Source: Colletes latitarsis (Eukaryota > Arthropoda > Insecta > Hymenoptera > Colletidae). From it: 64,000 bases of DNA. Shown here one piece after another: positions 7,800-22,753 of the stretch; within the stretch, counting starts at the first letter, position 1; every line of letters begins with the position of its first letter. The notes under the pieces were generated by a model. It did no database searches, was not told where the DNA came from, and was given only the letters and a program-made list of their open reading frames with translations. Location of the stretch: NCBI RefSeq assembly GCF_051014445.1, contig NC_135134.1, positions 25,175,672 to 25,239,671 of the forward strand, written 5' to 3'. Position numbers and translations under genes: made by a program.

Positions 7800-10700
7800 C
7801 GTTCAACAAGTATGTGAAGAATGCGAAAGTATGAGTCTGATGAGTGAAAATCCTCGGCCTAACCTAGACCTAACATGCGTTATCCTCAAAAATATTGATC
7901 GAAACCAGGTTTAATGGACAGTTTCAGTGTGGTACCACACTACTACGTGATCCAAACCAGGAAAAAACCCAGGATCTGTTCAACCAGTATGTGAAAAACG
8001 CGAAAGTATGAGCCTGATGAGGGCAAATCCCAGACCGATCCCAGACCTAACGTGCGTTATCCTCTAAAATATTGATCGAAACCAGGTTTAATTGACTGTT
8101 TCAGTGTGGTACCACATTACTACGTGATCCAATCCAGAAATAGCCCAGGATCTAGCCATGAGGTATGAGAAATATGCGAAAGTATGAGCCTGACGAGAGG
8201 AAATCCTAGACGTAACCCAGACCTAACATGCGTTATCCTCTAAAATATTTATCAAGACCAGGTATAATTGATTGTTTCATTGTGGTCCCACATTACTACC
8301 TGATCCAAACCACAAAAAACCCAGGATCCGTTCAACAAGTATGTGAAGAATGCGAAAGAATGAGTCTGATGAGTGAAAATCCCAGGCCTAACCTAGACCT
8401 AACATGCGTTATCCTCAACAATATTGATCGAAACCTGGTTTAATCGACTGTTTCAGTGTGGTACCACATTACTATGTGATCCAAACCAGAAAATAGCCCA
8501 CGATCTATCCACGAAGTATAAGAAATATGCGAAAGTATGAGCCTGATGAGGGCAAATCCCAGGCCTAAACTAGACATAACTTACGTTATCCTCTAAAATG
8601 TTGATCGAAACCAGGTTTAATTGACTGTTTTATTGTGGTACCACTTTACTACGTGATCCAATGCAGAAAAAACCCTCGATCAGGTCAACATGCATGTTAA
8701 AACTGCGAAAGTATGAGCCTGATGAGGGCAAATCCCAGACCTATCCCAGACCTAACATGCGTTATCCTCAAAAATATTAATCGAAACCAGGTTTAATGGA
8801 CTGCTTCAGTGTGGTACCACTTTACTACGTGATCCAAAGATGAAAAAACCCTCGATCAGGTCAACATGTATGTTAAAACTGCGACAGTATGACCCTGATG
8901 AGGGCAAATCCCAGGCCTAACCTAGACCTAACATGCGTTGTCCTCCAAAATATTGATGGAAACCAGGTTTAATTGACTATTTCAGAGTTGTACTTCATTA
9001 CTACGTGATGCAATCCAGAAAAAGCCCAGGATCTAGCCATCAAGTATGAGAAATATGCGAAAGAATGAGCCTGATGAGAGCAAATCCCAGACCTAACCTA
9101 GCCCTATCATGAATTATTCTCTAAAATATTGATCGAAACCAGGTTTAGTGGACAGTTTCAGTGTGGTACCACACTACTACGTGATCCAAACCAGAAAAAA
9201 ACCCAGGATCTGTTCAACAAGTATGTGAAATACGCGAAAGTATGAGCCTGATGAGGGCAAATCCCAGACCTATCCCAGACCTAACTTGCGTTATCCTCTA
9301 AAATATTGATCGAAACCAGGTTTAATTGACTGTTTCAGTGTGGTACCACATTACTACGTGATCCAAACCAGAAAAAAACCCAGGATCTGTTCAACAAGTA
9401 TGTGAAGTATGCGAAAGTATGAGTCTGATGAGGGCAAATCCCAGGCCTAAACCAGACATAACTTTCGTTATCCTCTAAAATGTTGATCGAAACCAGGTTT
9501 AGTTGACTGTTTTAGTGTGGTACCACTTTACTACGTGATCCAATGCAGAAAAAACCTCGATCAGGTCAACATGCATGTTAAAACTGCGAAAGTATGAGCC
9601 TGATGAGGGCAAATCCCAGACCTATCCCAGACCTAACATGCGTTATCCTAAAAAATATTAATCGAAACCAGGTTTAATCGACTGTTTCAGTGTGGTCCCA
9701 CATTACTACGTGATCCAAACCAGAAAAAACCCAGGATCCGTTCAACAAGTATGTGAAGAATGCGAAAGTATGAGTCTGACGAGTGAAAATCCCAGACCTA
9801 TCCCAGACCTAACTTGCGTTATCCTCTAAAATATTGATCGAAACCAGGTTTAATTGACTGTTTCAGTGTGGTACCACATTACTACGTGATCCAATCCAGA
9901 AATAGCCCAGGATCTAGCCATGAGGTATGAGAAATATGCGAAAGTATGAGCCTGATGAGGGCAAATCCTAGACCTAACCCAGACCTAACATGCGTTATCC
10001 TCAAAAATATTTATCAAGACCAGGTTTAACTGAATGTTTCAGTGTGGTACCACATTACTACGTGATCCATACCAGAAACCACCCAGGATCTGTTCAACAA
10101 GTATGTGAAAAATGCGAAAGCATGGGTCTGTTGAGGGCAAATCCCAGGCCTGACCTAGACATAACTTTCGTTATCCTCTAAAATATTGATCGAAACCAGG
10201 TTCCGTGGGCTGTTCCAGTGTGGTACCACATTACTGCGCGATCCAAACCAGAAAAAACCCAGGATCTGTTCAACAAGTATGTGAAAAATGCGAAAGTATG
10301 ACCCTGATGTGGCAAATCCCAGACCTAACACAGACCTAACTTGCATTGTCCTCTAAAATATTGATCGAAACCAGGTTTAATTGACTGTTCCAGTGTGGTA
10401 CCACATTACTACGTGATCCAATCCAGAAATAGCCCAGGATCTAGCCATGAAGTATGAGAAATATGCGAAAATATGAGCCTGATGGGGGCAAATCCTAGAC
10501 CTAACCCAGACCTAACATGCGTTATCCTCTAAAATATTTATCTAGACCAGGTTTAATTGATTGTTTCAGTGTGGTCCCACATTACTACGTGATCCACACC
10601 AGAAAAAACCCAAGATCCGTTCAACAAGTATGTGAAGAATGCGAAAGTATGAGTCTGATGAGTGAAAATCCCAGGCCTAACCTAGACCTAACATGCGTTA

Positions 10701-12224
10701 TCCTCAATAATATTGATCGAAACCTGGTTTAGTCGACTGTTTCAGTGTGGTGCCACTTTACTACGTGATACAAAGCAGAAAAAACCCTCGATCAGGTCAA
10801 CATGCATGTTAAAACTGCGAAAGTATGACCCTGATGAGGGCAAATCCCAGGCCTAACCTAGACCTAACATGCGTTGTCTTCTAAAATATTGAGCGAAACC
10901 AGGTTTAATGGACTGTTTGAGTGTGGTACCACATTACTACGTGAACCAAACCAGAAAAAACCCAGGATCAGATCAACAAGTATGTGAAAAACGCGAAAGT
11001 ATGAGCCTGATGAGGGCGAATCCCAGACCTATCCCATACCTAACTTGCGTTATCCTCTAAAATATTGATCGAAACCAGGTTTAATCGTCTGTTTCAGTGT
11101 GGTACCACATTACTATGTGATCCAAACCAGAAAAAAACCCAGGATCTGTTCAACAAGTATGTGAAGTATGCGAAAGTATGAGTCTGATGAGGGCAAATCC
11201 CAGGCCTGAACTAGACATAACTTTCGTTATCCTCTAAAATGTTGATCGAAACCAGGTTTAATTGACTGTTTTAGTGTGGTACCACTTTACTACGTGATCC
11301 AATGCAGAAAAAACCCTCGATCAGGTCAACATGCATGTTAAAACTGCGAAAGTATGAGCCTGATGAGGGCAAATCGCAGACCTATCCCAGACCTAACATG
11401 CGTTATCCTCAAAAATATTAATCGAAACCAGGCTTAATCGACTGTTTCAGTGTGGTCCCACATTACTACGTGATCCAAACCAGAAAAAACCCAGGATCCG
11501 TTCAACAAGTATGTGAAGAATGCGAAAGTATGAGTCTGATGAGTGAAAATCCCAGGCCTAACCTAGACCTAACATGCGTTATCCTCAAAAATATTGATCG
11601 AAACCTGGTTTAATCGACTGTTTCAGTGTGGTACCACATTACTACGTGACTCAAACCAGAAAAAACCCAGGATCTGTTCAACAGGTATGTGAAAAACGCG
11701 AAAGTATGAGCCTGAGGAGGGCAAATCCCAGACCTATCCCAGAACAAACTTGCGTTATCCTCTAAAATATTGATCGAAACCAGGTTTAATCGACTGTTTC
11801 AGTGTGGTACAACATCGCTACGTGATCCAAACCAGAAAAAACCCAGGATCAGTTCAACAAGTATGTGAAAAACGCGAAAGTATGAGCCTGATGAGGGCGA
11901 ATCCCAGAGGTATCCCAGACCTAACTTGCGTTATCCTCTAAAATATTGATCGAAACGAGGTTTAATTGTCTGTTTCAGCGTGGTACCACATTACTATGTG
12001 ATACAATCCAGAAACAGCCCGGGATCTAGCCATGAAGTATGAGAAAAAATGCGAAAGTATGACCCTGATGAGGGCAAATCCCAGGCCTTACCCAGACCTA
12101 ACTTGCGTTATCCTCTAAAATATTGATCGAAACCTGGTTTAATTGACTGTTTCAGTGTGGTACCACATTACTACGTGATCAAATCCAGTAAAACCCAACG
12201 ATCCGTTCAACAAGTATGTGAAGA
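7800..12224 (+). repeat. Mixed satellite block with 5- and 10-monomer periodicity
   Basis: About 25 monomers of types A, A', B, C and D. A distinctive segment with 'gacataactt', a G in place of A in 'aaaatgttgatcg' and 'ccaatgcagaaaaaaccctcg' appears near 8575, 9460 and 11220, spaced about 5 and 10 monomers apart. This indicates an 880-bp higher-order period. No gene or foreign insert seen. Confidence 0.8.
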
Positions 12225-13414
12225 ATGCGAAAGTATGAGCCTGATGAGGGCAAATCCTAGACCTAACCCAGACCTAACATGCGTTGTCCTCTAAAATATT
12301 TATCAAGACCAGGTTTAATCGACTGTTTCAGTGTGGTCCCACATTACTACGTGATCCAAACAAGAAAAAACCCGGGATCCGTTCAACAAGTATGTGAAGA
12401 ATGCGAAAGTATGAGTCTGATGCATGAAAATCCCACGCCTAACCTAGACCTAACATGCGTTATCCTCAAAAATATTGATCGAAACCTGGTGTAATTGACT
12501 GTTTTAGTTGTGGTACCACTTTACTACGTGATCCAAAGCAGAAGAAACCCTCGATCAGGTCAACATGCATGTTAAAACTGCGAGAGTATGACCCTGATGA
12601 GGTCAAATCCCAGACATATCCCAGACCTGACATGCGTTATTCTCTAAAATATTTATCAAGACCAGGTTTAATTGATTGTTTCGGTGTGGTCCCACATTAC
12701 TACGTGATCCAAACCAGAAAAAACCCAGGATCCGTTCAACAAGTATGTGAAGAATGCGAAAGTATGAGTCTGATGAGTGAAAATCCCAGACCTAACCTAG
12801 ACCTAACATGCGTTATCCTCTAAAATATTGATCCGAACCAGGTTTAATGGACTGTTTCAGTGTGGTACCACTTTACTACGTGTTCCAAAGCATTAAGAAC
12901 CCTCGATCAGGTCATCATGTATGTTAAAACTGCGAAAGTATGACCCTGATGAGGGCAAATCCCAGGCCTTACCCAGACCTAACTTGCGTTATCCTCTAAA
13001 ATATTGATCGAAACCTGGTATAATTGACTGTTTCAGTGTGGTACCACATTACTACGTGATCAAATCCAGTAAAACCCCACGATCCGTTCAACAAGTATGT
13101 GAAGAATGCGAAAGTATGAGTCTGTTGAGTGAAAATCCTCGGCCTAACCTAGTCCTAACATGCGTTATCCTCAAAAATATTGATCGAAACCAGGTTTAAT
13201 GGACAGTTTCAGTGTGGTACCACACTACTACGTGATCCAAACCAGAAAAAAACACAGGATCTGTTCAACAAGTATGTGAAAACCGCGAAAGTATGAGCCT
13301 GATGAGGGCAAATCCTAGACCTATCCCAGACCTAACTTGCGTTATCCTCTAAAATATTGATCGAAACCAGGTTTAATTGACTGTTTCAGTGTGGTACCAC
13401 ATTACTACGTGATC
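12225..13414 (+). repeat. Satellite block shared with 21564-22753
   Basis: Near-identical to 21564-22753 at a constant offset of 9339 bp, including unusual features such as 'gttttagttgtggtacc' and 'ttccaaagcattaagaaccc'. It is the downstream end of a super-unit related to the 31-monomer unit at 17291. Upstream of 12225 the match is lost, where this copy appears to lack about one monomer. Confidence 0.85.
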
Positions 13415-16400
13415 CAATCCAGAAATAGCCCAGGATCTAGCCATGAGGTATGAGAAATATGCGAAAGTATGAGCCTGACGAGAGCAAATCCTAGACCTAA
13501 CCCAGACCTAACATGCGTTATCCTCTAAAATATTTGTCAAGACCAGGTTTAATTGATTGTTTCAGTGTGGTCCCACATTACTACGTGATCCAAACCAGAA
13601 AAAACCCAGGATCCGTTCAACAAGTATGTGAAGAATGCGAAAGAATGAGTCTGATGAGTGAAAATGCCAGGCCTAACCTAGACCTAACATGCGTTATCCT
13701 CAAAAATATTGATCGAAACCTGGTTTAATCGACTCTTTCAGCGTGGTACCACATTACTGCGTGATACAATCCAGAAACAGCCCAGGATCTAGCCATGAAG
13801 TATGAGAAATATACGAATGTATGAGCCTGATGAGGACAAATCCTAGACCTAACCCAAACCTAACATGCGTTATCCTCTAAAATATTTATGAAGACCAGGT
13901 TTAATTGAATGTTTCAGTGTGGTACCACATTAATACGTGAACCAAACCAGAAAAAACCCAGGATCCGTTCAACAAGTATGTGAAGAATGCGAAAGTATGA
14001 GTCTGATGAGTGAAATTCCCAGGGCTAACCTAGACCTAACATGCGTTATCCTCTAAAATGTTGATCCAAACCAGGTTTAATGGACTGTTTCAGTGTGGTA
14101 CCACTTTACTACGTGATCCAAAGCGGAAAAAACCCACGATCAGGTCAACATGTATGTTAAAACTGCGAAAGTATGACCCTGACGAGGGCAAATCCCAGGC
14201 CTAACCTAGACCTAAGATGCGTTGTCCTCTAAAATATTGATCGAAACCAGGTTTAATTGACTGTTTCAGTGTGGTACTTCATTACTACATGATGCAATCC
14301 AGAAAAAGCCCAGGATCTAGGCATCAAGTATGAGAAATATGCGAAAGAATGAGCCTGATGAGAGCAAATCCCAGACCAAACCTAGATCTAACATGAATTA
14401 TTCTCTAAAATATTGATCGAAACCAGGTTTAATTCACTGTTTCAGTGTGGTACCACATTACTATGTGATCCAAACCAGTAAAAACCCAGGATCCGTACAA
14501 CAAGTATGTGAAGAATGCGAAAGTATGAGTCTGATGAGTGAAAATCCTCGGCCTAACCTAGACCTAACATGCGTTATCCTCAAAAATATTGATCGAAACC
14601 ATGTTTAATCGACTGTTTCAGTGTGGTACCACATTACTACGTGATCCAAACCGGAAAAAAACACAGGATCTGTTCAACAAGTATGTGAAAAACGCGAAAG
14701 TATGAGCCTGATGAGGGCAAATCCCAGACCTATCCCAGACCTAACTTGCGTTGTCCTCTAAGATATTGATGGAAACCAGGTTTAATCGACTGTTTCAGTG
14801 TGGTACCACATTACTACGTGATCCAAACCAGAAGAAAACCCAGGATCTGTTCAACAAGTATGTGAAGTATGCGAAAGTATGAGTCTGATGAGGGCAAATC
14901 CCAGGCCTAAACTAGACATAACTTTCGTTGTCCTCTAAAATGTTGATGGAAACCAGGTTTAATTGACTGTTTTAGTGTGGTACCACTTTACTACGTGATC
15001 CAATGCAGAAAAAACCCTCGATCAGGTCAACATGCATGTTAAAACTGCGAAAGTATGAGCCTGATGAGAGCAAATCCCAGACCCATCCCAGACCTAACAC
15101 GCGTTATCCCCAAAAATATTAATCGAAACCAGGTTTAATCGACTGTCTCAGTGTGGTACCACATTACTACGTGATCCAAACCAGAAAAAACCCTGGACCT
15201 TGTCAACGAGTATGTGAAGTGTGCGAAAGTATGTGTCAGATGAGGGCTAATCCCAGACCTATCCCAGACCAAACCTGCGTTATCCTCTAAAATAATGATC
15301 GAAACCAGGTTTAATTGACTGTTTTAGGTGTGGCACCACTTTACTACGTGATCCAAAGCAGAAAAATCCCTCGATCAGGTCAACATGCATGTTAAAACTG
15401 CGAAAGTATGACCCTGATGAGGGCAAATCCCAGGCCTAACCTAGACCTAACATGCGTTATCTTCTAAAATATTGAGCGAAACCAGGTTTAATCGACTGTT
15501 TCAGTGTGGTACCACATTACTACGTGACTCAAACCAGAAAAAACCCAGGATCTGTTCAACAAGTATGTGAAAAACGCGAAAGTATGAGCCTGATGAGGGC
15601 AAATCCCAGACCTATCCCAGACCAAACTTGCGTTATCCTCTAAAATATTGATCGAAACCAGGTTTAATCGACTGTTTCAGTGTGGTTCCACATTGCTACG
15701 TGATCCAAACCAGAAAAAACCCAGGATCAGTTCAACAAGTATGTGAAAAACGCGAAAGTATGAGCCTGATGAGGGCGAATCCCAGACCTATCCCAGACCT
15801 AACTTGCGTTATCCTCTAAAATATTGATCGAAACGAGGCTTAAGTGACTGTTTCAGCGTGGTACCACATTACTACGTGATACAATCCAGAAACAGCCCGG
15901 GATCTAGCAATGAAGTACGAGAAATATGCGAAAGTATGAGCCTGATGAGGGCAAATCCTAGACCTAACCCAAACCTAACATGCGTTATCCTCAAAAATAT
16001 TGATCCAAACCGGGTTTAATGGACTGCTTCAGTGTGGTACCACTTTACTACGTGATCCAAAGCGGAAAAAACCCTCGATCGGGTCAACATGTATGTTAAA
16101 ACTGCGAAAGTATGACCCTGACGAGGGCAAATCCCAGGCCTAACCTAGACCTAAGATGCGTTGTCCTCTAAAATATTGATCGAAACCAGGTTTAATTGAC
16201 TGTTTCAGTGTGGTACCACATTACTATGTGATCCAAACCAGTAAAAACCCAGGATCCGTTCAACAAGTATGTGAAGTGTGCGAAAGTATGAGTCTGATGA
16301 GTGAAAATCCTCGGCCTAACCTAGACCTAACATGCGTTATCCTCAAAAATATTGATCGAAACCTGGTTTAATCGACTGTTTCAGTGTGGTACCACATTAC

Positions 16401-17290
16401 TATGTGATCAAAACCAGAAAATAACCCAGGATCTGTTCAACGAGTATGTGAGGTGTGCGAAAGTATGAGTCTGATGAGGGCAAATCCTAGACCTATCCCA
16501 GACCTAACATGCGTTATCCTCAAAAATATTGATCGAAACCTGGTTTAATCGACAGTTTCAGCGTGGTAGCACATTACTACGTAACCCAAACCAGAAAAAA
16601 CCCAGGATCTGTTCAACAAGTATGTGAAAAACACGAAAGTATGAGCCTGATGAGGGCGAATCCCAGACCTATCCCAGGCCTAACTTGCGTTATCCTCTAA
16701 AATATTGATCGAAACGAGGTTTAATTGACTGTTTCAGCGTGGTACCACATTACTACGTGATACAATTCAGAAACAGCCCGGGATCTAGCCATGAAGTATG
16801 AGAAATATGCGAAAGTATGAGCTTGATGAGGGCAAATCCTAGACCTAACCCAAACCTAACATGCGTTATCCTCTAAAATATTGATCCAAACAGGGTTTAA
16901 TGGACTGCTTCAGTGTGGTGCCACTTTACTACGTGATCCAAAGCGGAAAAAACCCAGGATCTGTTCAACAGGTATGTGAAAAACGCGAAAGTATGAGCCT
17001 GATGAGGGCAAATCCCAGACCTATCCCAGAACAAACTTGCGTTATCCTCTAAAATATTGATCGAAACCAGGTTTAATCGACTGTTTCAGTGTGGTACAAC
17101 ATCGCTACGTAATCCAAACCAGAAAAAACCCAGGATCAGTTCAACAAGTATGTGAAAAACGCGAAAGTATGAGCCTGATGAGGGCGAATCCCAGAGCTAT
17201 CCCAGACCTAACTTGCGTTATCCTCTAAAATATTGATCGAAACGAGGTTTAATTGTCTGTTTCAGCGTGGTACCACATTACTATGTGATA
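13415..17290 (+). repeat. Super-unit I, 3876 bp (22 monomers)
   Basis: Matches the following unit at an offset of 3876 bp from its first bases up to about 17290, where the next unit begins. The homology boundary lies in 'caatccagaaa'. It corresponds to the first 22 monomers of super-unit II. The last nine monomers of II are missing, as though deleted between two similar B monomers. Confidence 0.88.
16429..16444 (+). repeat. Subfamily E diagnostic block
   Basis: The block ggatctgttcaacgag followed by tatgtgargtgtgcgaaag marks subfamily E, usually preceded by gatcaaaaccagaaaataaccc. I saw no typical E monomer in the first 15 kb. It is sparse to about 34 kb and abundant from about 34.6 kb to 58 kb, so subfamily composition changes along the array. 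Confidence 0.7.
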
Positions 17291-20200
17291 CAATCCAGAA
17301 ATAGCCCAGGATCTAGCCATGAGGTATGAGAAATATGCGAAAGTATGAGCCTGACGAGAGCAAATCCTAGACCTAACCCAGACCTAACATGCGTTATCCT
17401 CTAAAATATTTGTCAAGACCAGGTTTAATTGATTGTTTCAGTGTGGTCCCACATTACTACGTGATCCAAACCAGAAAAAACCCAGGATCCGTTCAACAAG
17501 TATGTGAAGAATGCGAAAGAATGAGTCTGATGAGTGAAAATCCCAGGCCTAACCTAGACCTAACATGCGTTATCCTCAAAAATATTGATCGAAACCTGGT
17601 TTAATCGACTCTTTCAGCGTGGTACCACATTACTGCGTGATACAATCCAGAAACAGCCCAGGATCTAGCCATGAAGTATGAGAAATATACGAATGTATGA
17701 GCCTGATGAGGACAAATCCTAGACCTAACCCAAACCTAACATGCGTTATACTCTAAAATATTTATGAAGACCAGGTTTAATTGAATGTTTCAGTGTGGTA
17801 CCACATTAATACGTGAACCAAACCAGAAAAAACCCAGGATCCGTTCAACAAGTATGTGAAGAATGCGAAAGTATGAGTCTGATGAGTGAAATTCCCAGGG
17901 CTAACCTAGACCTAACATGCGTTATCCTCTAAAATGTGATCCAAACCAGGTTTAATGGACTGTTTCAGTGTGGTACCACTTTACTACGTGATCCAAAGCG
18001 GAAAAAACCCACGATCAGGTCAACATGTATGTTAAAACTGCGAAAGTATGACCCTGACGAGGGCAAATCCCAGGCCTAACCTAGACCTAAGATGCGTTGT
18101 CCTCTAAAATATTGATCGAAACCAGGTTTAATTGACTGTTTCAGTGTGGTACTTCATTACTACATGATGCAATCCAGAAAAAGCCCAGGATCTAGGCATC
18201 AAGTATGAGAAATATGCGACAGAATGAGCCTGATGAGAGCAAATCCCAGACCAAACCTAGACCTAACATGAATTATTCTCTAAAATATTGATCGAAACCA
18301 GGTTTAATTGACTGTTTCAGTGTGGTACCACATTACTATGTGATCCAAACCAGTAAAAACCCAGGATCCGTACAACAAGTATGTGAAGAATGCGAAAGTA
18401 TGAGTCTGATGAGTGAAAATCCTCGGCCTAACCTAGACCTAACATGCGTTATCCTCAAAAATATTGATCGAAACCATGTTTAATCGACTGTTTCAGTGTG
18501 GTACCACATTACTACGTGATCCAAACCGGAAAAAAACACAGGATCTGTTCAACAAGTATGTGAAAAACGCGGAAGTATGAGCCTGATGAGGGCAAATCCC
18601 AGACCTATCCCAGACCTAACTTGCGTTGTCCTCTAAGATATTGATGGAAACCAGGTTTAATCGACTGTTTCAGTGTGGTACCACATTACTACGTGATCCA
18701 AACCAGAAGAAAACCCAGGATCTGTTCAACAAGTATGTGAAGTATGCGAAAGTATGAGTCTGATGAGGGCAAATCCCAGGCCTAAACTAGACATAACTTT
18801 CGTTATCCTCTAAAATGTTGATGGAAACCAGGTTTAATTGACTGTTTTAGTGTGGTACCACTTTACTACGTGATCCAATGCAGAAAAAACCCTCGATCAG
18901 GTCAACATGCATGTTAAAACTGCGAAAGTATGAGCCTGATGAGAGCAAATCCCAGACCCATCCCAGACCTAACACGCGTTATCCCCAAAAATATTAATCG
19001 AAACCAGGTTTAATCGACTGTTTCAGTGTGGTACCACATTACTACGTGATCCAAACCAGAAAAAACCCTGGACCTTGTCAACGAGTATGTGAAGTGTGCG
19101 AAAGTATGTGTCAGATGAGGGCTAATCCCAGACCTATCCCAGACCAAACCTGCGTTATCCTCTAAAATAATGATCGAAACCAGGTTTAATTGACTGTTTT
19201 AGGTGTGGCACCACTTTACTACGTGATCCAAAGCAGAAAAATCCCTCGATCAGGTCAACATGCATGTTAAAACTGCGAAAGTATGACCCTGATGAGGGCA
19301 AATCCCAGGCCTAACCTAGACCTAACATGCGTTATCTTCTAAAATATTGAGCGAAACCAGGTTTAATCGACTGTTTCAGTGTGGTACCACATTACTACGT
19401 GACTCAAACCAGAAAAAACCCAGGATCTGTTCAACAAGTATGTGAAAAACACGAAAGTATGAGCCTGATGAGGGCAAATCCCAGACCTATCCCAGACCAA
19501 ACTTGCGTTATCCTCTAAAATATTGATCGAAACCAGGTTTAATCGACTGTTTCAGTGTGGTTCCACATTGCTACGTGATCCAAACCAGAAAAAACCCAGG
19601 ATCAGTTCAACAAGTATGTGAAAAACGCGAAAGTATGAGCCTGATGAGGGCGAATCCCAGACCTATCCCAGACCTAACTTGCGTTATCCTCTAAAATATT
19701 GATCGAAACGAGGCTTAAGTGACTGTTTCAGCGTGGTACCACATTACTACGTGATACAATCCAGAAACAGCCCGGGATCTAGCAATGAAGTACGAGAAAT
19801 ATGCGAAAGTATGAGCCTGATGAGGGCAAATCCTAGACCTAACCCAAACCTAACATGCGTTATCCTCAAAAATATTGATCCAAACCGGGTTTAATGGACT
19901 GCTTCAGTGTGGTACCACTTTACTACGTGATCCAAAGCGGAAAAAACCCTCGATCGGGTCAACATGTATGTTAAAACTGCGAAAGTATGACCCTGACGAG
20001 GGCAAATCCCAGGCCTAACCTAGACCTAAGATGCGTTGTCCTCTAAAATATTGATCGAAACCAGGTTTAATTGACTGTTTCAGTGTGGTACCACATTACT
20101 ATGTGATCCAAACCAGTAAAAACCCAGGATCCGTTCAACAAGTATGTGAAGTGTGCGAAAGTATGAGTCTGATGAGTGAAAATCCTCGGCCTAACCTAGA

Positions 20201-22753
20201 CCTAACATGCGTTATCCTCAAAAATATTGATCGAAACCTGGTTTAATCGACTGTTTCAGTGTGGTACCACATTACTATGTGATCAAAACCAGAAAATAAC
20301 CCAGGATCTGTTCAACGAGTATGTGAGGTGTGCGAAAGTATGAGTCTGATGAGGGCAAATCCTAGACCTATCCCACACCTAACATGCGTTATCCTCAAAA
20401 ATATTGATCGAAACCTGGTTTAATCGACTGTTTCAGCGTGGTAGCACATTACTACGTAACCCAAACCAGAAAAAACCCAGGATCTGTTCAACAAGTATGT
20501 GAAAAACACGAAAGTATGAGCCTGATGAGGGCGAATCCCAGACCTATCCCAGGCCTAACTTGCGTTATCCTCTAAAATATTGTTCGAAACGAGGTTTAAT
20601 TGACTGTTTCAGCGTGGTACCACATTACTACGTGATACAATTCAGAAACAGCCCGGGATCTAGCCATGAAGTATGAGAAATATGCGAAAGTATGAGCTTG
20701 ATGAGGGCAAATCCTAGACCTAACCCAAACCTAACATGCGTTATCCTCTAAAATATTGATCCAAACAGGGTTTAATGGACTGCTTCAGTGTGGTACCACT
20801 TTACTACGTGATCCAAAGCGGAAAAAACCCAGGATCTGTTCAACAGGTATGTGAAAAACGCGAAAGTATGAGCCTGATGAGGGCAAATCCCAGACCTATC
20901 CCAGAACAAACTTGCGTTATCCTCTAAAATATTGATCGAAACCAGGTTTAATCGACTGTTTCAGTGTGGTACAACATCGCTACGTGATCCAAACCAGAAA
21001 AAACCCAGGATCAGTTCAACAAGTATGTGAAAAACGCGAAAGTATGAGCCTGATGAGGGCGAATCCCAGAGCTATCCCAGACCTAACTTGCGTTATCCTC
21101 TAAAATATTGATCGAAACGAGGTTTAATTGTCTGTTTCAGCGTGGTACCACATTACTATGTGATACAATCCAGAAACAGCCCGGGATCTAGCCATGAAGT
21201 ATGAGAAAAAATGCGAAAGTATGAGCCTAATGAGGGCAAATCCTAGACCTAACCCAAACCTAACATGCGTTATCCTCTAAAATAATGATCGAAACCAGGT
21301 TTAATTGATTGTTTTAGTTGTGGCACCACTTTACTACGTGATCCAAAGCAGAAAATACCCTCGATCAGGTCTACATGCATGTTAAAACTGCGAAAGTATG
21401 ACCCTGATGAGGGCAAATCCCAGGCTTAACCTAGACCTAACATGCGTTATCTTCTAAAATATTGAGCGAAACCAGGTTTAATTGTCTGTTTCAGTGTGGT
21501 ACCACATTACTACGTGATCCAATCCAGAAATAGCCCAGGATCTAGCCATGAAGTATGAGAAATATGCGAAAGTATGAGCCTGATGAGGGCAAATCCTAGA
21601 CCTAACCCAGACCTAACATGCGTTGTCCTCTAAAATATTTATCAAGACCAGGTTTAATCGACTGTTTCAGTGTGGTCCCACATTACTACGTGATCCAAAC
21701 AAGAAAAAACCCGGGATCCGTTCAACAAGTATGTGAAGAATGCGAAAGTATGAGTCTGATGCGTGAAAATCCCACGCCTAACCTAGACCTAACATGCGTT
21801 ATCCTCAAAAATATTGATCGAAACCTGGTTTAATTGACTGTTTTAGTTGTGGTACCACTTTACTACGTGATCCAAAGCAGAAGAAACCCTCGATCAGGTC
21901 AACATGCATGTTAAAACTGCGAGAGTATGACCCTGATGAGGTCAAATCCCAGACATATCCCAGACCTGACATGCGTTATTCTCTAAAATATTTATCAAGA
22001 CCAGGTTTAATTGATTGTTTCGGTGTGGTCCCACATTACTACGTGATCCAACCCAGAAAAAACCCAGGATCCGTTCAACAAGTATGTGAAGAATGCGAAA
22101 GTATGAGTCTGATGAGTGAAAATCCCAGACCTAACCTAGACCTAACATGCGTTATCCTCTAAAATATTGAACCGAACCAGGTTTAATGGACTGTTTCAGT
22201 GTGGTACCACTTTACTACGTGTTCCAAAGCATTAAGAACCCTCGATCAGGTCAACATGTATGTTAAAACTGCGAAAGTATGACCCTGATGAGGGCAAATC
22301 CCAGGCCTTACCCAGACCTAACTTGCGTTATCCTCTAAAATATTGATCGAAACCTGGTTTAATTGACTGTTTCAGTGTGGTACCACATTACTACGTGATC
22401 AAATCCAGTAAAACCCCACGATCCGTTCAACAAGTATGTGAAGAATGCGAAAGTATGAGTCTGATGAGTGAAAATCCTCGGCCTAACCTAGTCCTAACAT
22501 GCGTTATCCTCAAAAATATTGATCGAAACCAGGTTTAATGGACAGTTTCAGTGTGGTACCACACTACTACGTGATCCAAACCAGAAAAAAACACAGGATC
22601 TGTTCAACAAGTATGTGAAAACCGCGAAAGCATGAGCCTGATGAGGGCAAATCCTAGACCTATCCCAGACCTAACTTGCGTTATCCTCTAAAATATTGAT
22701 CGAAACCAGGTTTAATTGACTGTTTCAGTGTGGTACCACATTACTACGTGATC
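17291..22753 (+). repeat. Super-unit II, 5463 bp (31 monomers)
   Basis: Nearly identical to super-unit I over its first 22 monomers (offset 3876, falling to 3875 after a one-base loss near 17937). It then adds nine monomers at 21166-22753, whose downstream part (21564-22753) also occurs before super-unit I at 12225-13414. This is the fullest version of the unit in the window. Confidence 0.88.
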
